Origin: Calliopsis andreniformis
Taxonomy: Eukaryota; Arthropoda; Insecta; Hymenoptera; Andrenidae
DNA length: 64,000 bases
Reading direction: 5' to 3'
Assembly (NCBI RefSeq): GCF_051401765.1
Contig: NW_027480593.1
Span: 620,001-684,000, forward strand
Below are positions 63,496 through 64,000 of the stretch, piece after piece. A program made the position numbers and the translations under genes. The notes under the pieces were generated by a model that was given only the letters and a program-made list of their open reading frames with translations, was not told where the DNA came from and did no database searches. How positions within the stretch are numbered: the first letter of the stretch is position 1; each line of letters opens with the position of its first letter.

Positions 63496-64000
63496 CTGAC
63501 AGTTGAGGATTGTGGTTTGTGGATTGAGGGTTGAGGATTGAGAATTGTGGATGGGGACTGTGGTTTGAGGATTGATGACTGAGGATTGAGGATTGAGGAT
63601 TGATGATTGCGGATTGAGTATTGAAAATTGAGTATTGAGGATTGAATATTAAGGATTGAGGATTGAGGATTGAGGATTGAAGGTTGAGTATTGTGGATTG
63701 AAGATTGAGGATTGAGGATTGACGATTGAATATTGAGGATTTAGGTTTGAGGATTGACGATGAGGGCTGAGGGTTGAGGATTGAGGTTTGAGGTCTGAGG
63801 ACTGAGGATTGAGGATTGAGAATTGAGGATTGAGGATTGAGGATTGAAGATTGAGGATTGGGTATTGAGGTTTGAAGAATGAGGATTGAGGATTGAGGAT
63901 TGGCGCCTGAGGATTGAGGATTGAGGATTGAGGATTGAGGATTGAAGATGCAGTATTGAGGATTGAAGATTGAGTGTTGAGGATTGAGGATTGAACATTG
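63485..64000 (+). repeat. Copy of 60450-60965 at the right window edge
   Basis: Matches 60450-60965 at a constant offset of 3,035, including CGAGGACTGACAG, GATGGGGACTGTGG and GATTGGCGCCTGAGG near 63900 (60865 in the partner). The abrupt switch from R-type sequence near 63490 marks another chimeric junction. The array continues past the window. Confidence 0.82.

Larger units (their letters stand above)
1..64000 (+). repeat. Heptameric satellite array, unit ATTGAGG
   Basis: Every line of the window parses into seven-base units close to ATTGAGG, all in the same orientation. Common variants are ACTGAGG, GTTGAGG, TTTGAGG, ATTGAAG, ATTGAGT, ATTGATG, ATTCAGG and ATTGGGG. The TGA core is the most constant part. 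The + strand is very poor in C because the consensus contains none. The array is open at both ends, so its true length is unknown. No unique spacer, transposon, rRNA or tRNA interrupts it. Long satellite arrays of this kind are known from eukaryotes; I do not recognise this particular family. The alternative is a collapsed or artificially expanded assembly, which read coverage would show. Confidence 0.97.

Noticed and set aside
60..63998. Many - strand open frames of 60-430 codons encoding SSILNPQ repeats
   Set aside because: Every - strand frame of this heptamer is open by arithmetic, frames overlap freely, and some starts are TTG rather than ATG (for example near 1034). There is no codon bias separate from the repeat and no domain. 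Stops arise only where a heptamer changes, such as ATTCAGG.
1..64000. CRISPR array
   Set aside because: Repetition is regular, but there are no unique spacers of constant length between longer identical repeats, and no cas genes.
1..64000. Functional telomere tract
   Set aside because: The unit is not a known telomere repeat, is heavily diverged, carries HORs, and shows no chromosome end in the window.
1..64000. Landmark modules as insertions of a transposon or as promoters (TATA-like ATATTCT)
   Set aside because: The modules stay in heptamer register with their flanks and have no terminal repeats or target duplications. A lone AT-rich heptamer is not enough to call a promoter.
1..64000. 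Short intergenic AATTCTC-type repeats of Bacteroidetes
   Set aside because: Those known tracts are short and flanked by genes. Here 64 kb holds no gene, with multi-kilobase HORs, which fits a eukaryotic satellite better.
1..64000. rRNA, tRNA or other structured RNA genes
   Set aside because: No conserved rRNA or tRNA motif was seen on either strand, and the near absence of C on the + strand leaves little scope for stable folded RNA.

Overview
The whole 64,000-base window is one uninterrupted, degenerate tandem repeat. I see no unique sequence, no gene, no RNA gene and no recognisable transposon. The basic unit is the heptamer ATTGAGG on the + strand (CCTCAAT on the - strand), and the array runs off both ends of the window. 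Even the stretches that look least repetitive still parse as diverged heptamers in register. This much satellite or minisatellite DNA, with nested higher-order structure, points to a eukaryotic chromosome (heterochromatic, pericentromeric, subtelomeric or sex-linked are all possible). No sequence here fixes the clade, and an assembly artefact cannot be excluded from one window.

There are three levels of structure. Level 1 is the heptamer. Its central TGA is nearly invariant, substitutions fall mostly in the first two and last two positions, and occasional six-base units shift the register. Level 2 is a diverged module of about 30 heptamers (about 210 bp) containing the odd heptamer ATATTCT. 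I count 74 such landmarks by eye, in two classes: class 1 follows ACTGTGAATTGAGG, class 2 follows GAGAATTCAGG. Small flanking differences give landmark subtypes, which I label D, E, F, G, H, I, J, K, M and N. Level 3 is a set of higher-order repeats (HORs) built from ordered landmark subtypes, with copies repeating at exact offsets.

Region A (about 1-23.5 kb) is a 4.2-4.8 kb HOR with the order D-E-F-G-H-I-H-I. It has three full-length units starting at 2853, 7048 and 11521 and later rearranged ones, and includes a copy of 1358-2200 placed 18,765 bp away. Region B (about 23.5-36 kb) holds 699-bp and 1,322-bp tandem duplications and a 5.9 kb HOR. Region C (about 36-64 kb) holds 2.2-2.4 kb tandem blocks and a larger 11.6-11.8 kb repeat that links 48-52 kb to 60-63.5 kb.

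The - strand is free of stops over long distances in all three frames. This follows from arithmetic: three heptamers make 21 bases, so every frame reads the same cyclic heptapeptide SSILNPQ. The + strand has a TGA stop every 21 bases in every frame for the same reason. I therefore annotate no coding sequence. Landmark positions below give the first base of ATTCT within the landmark, and all were read by eye.
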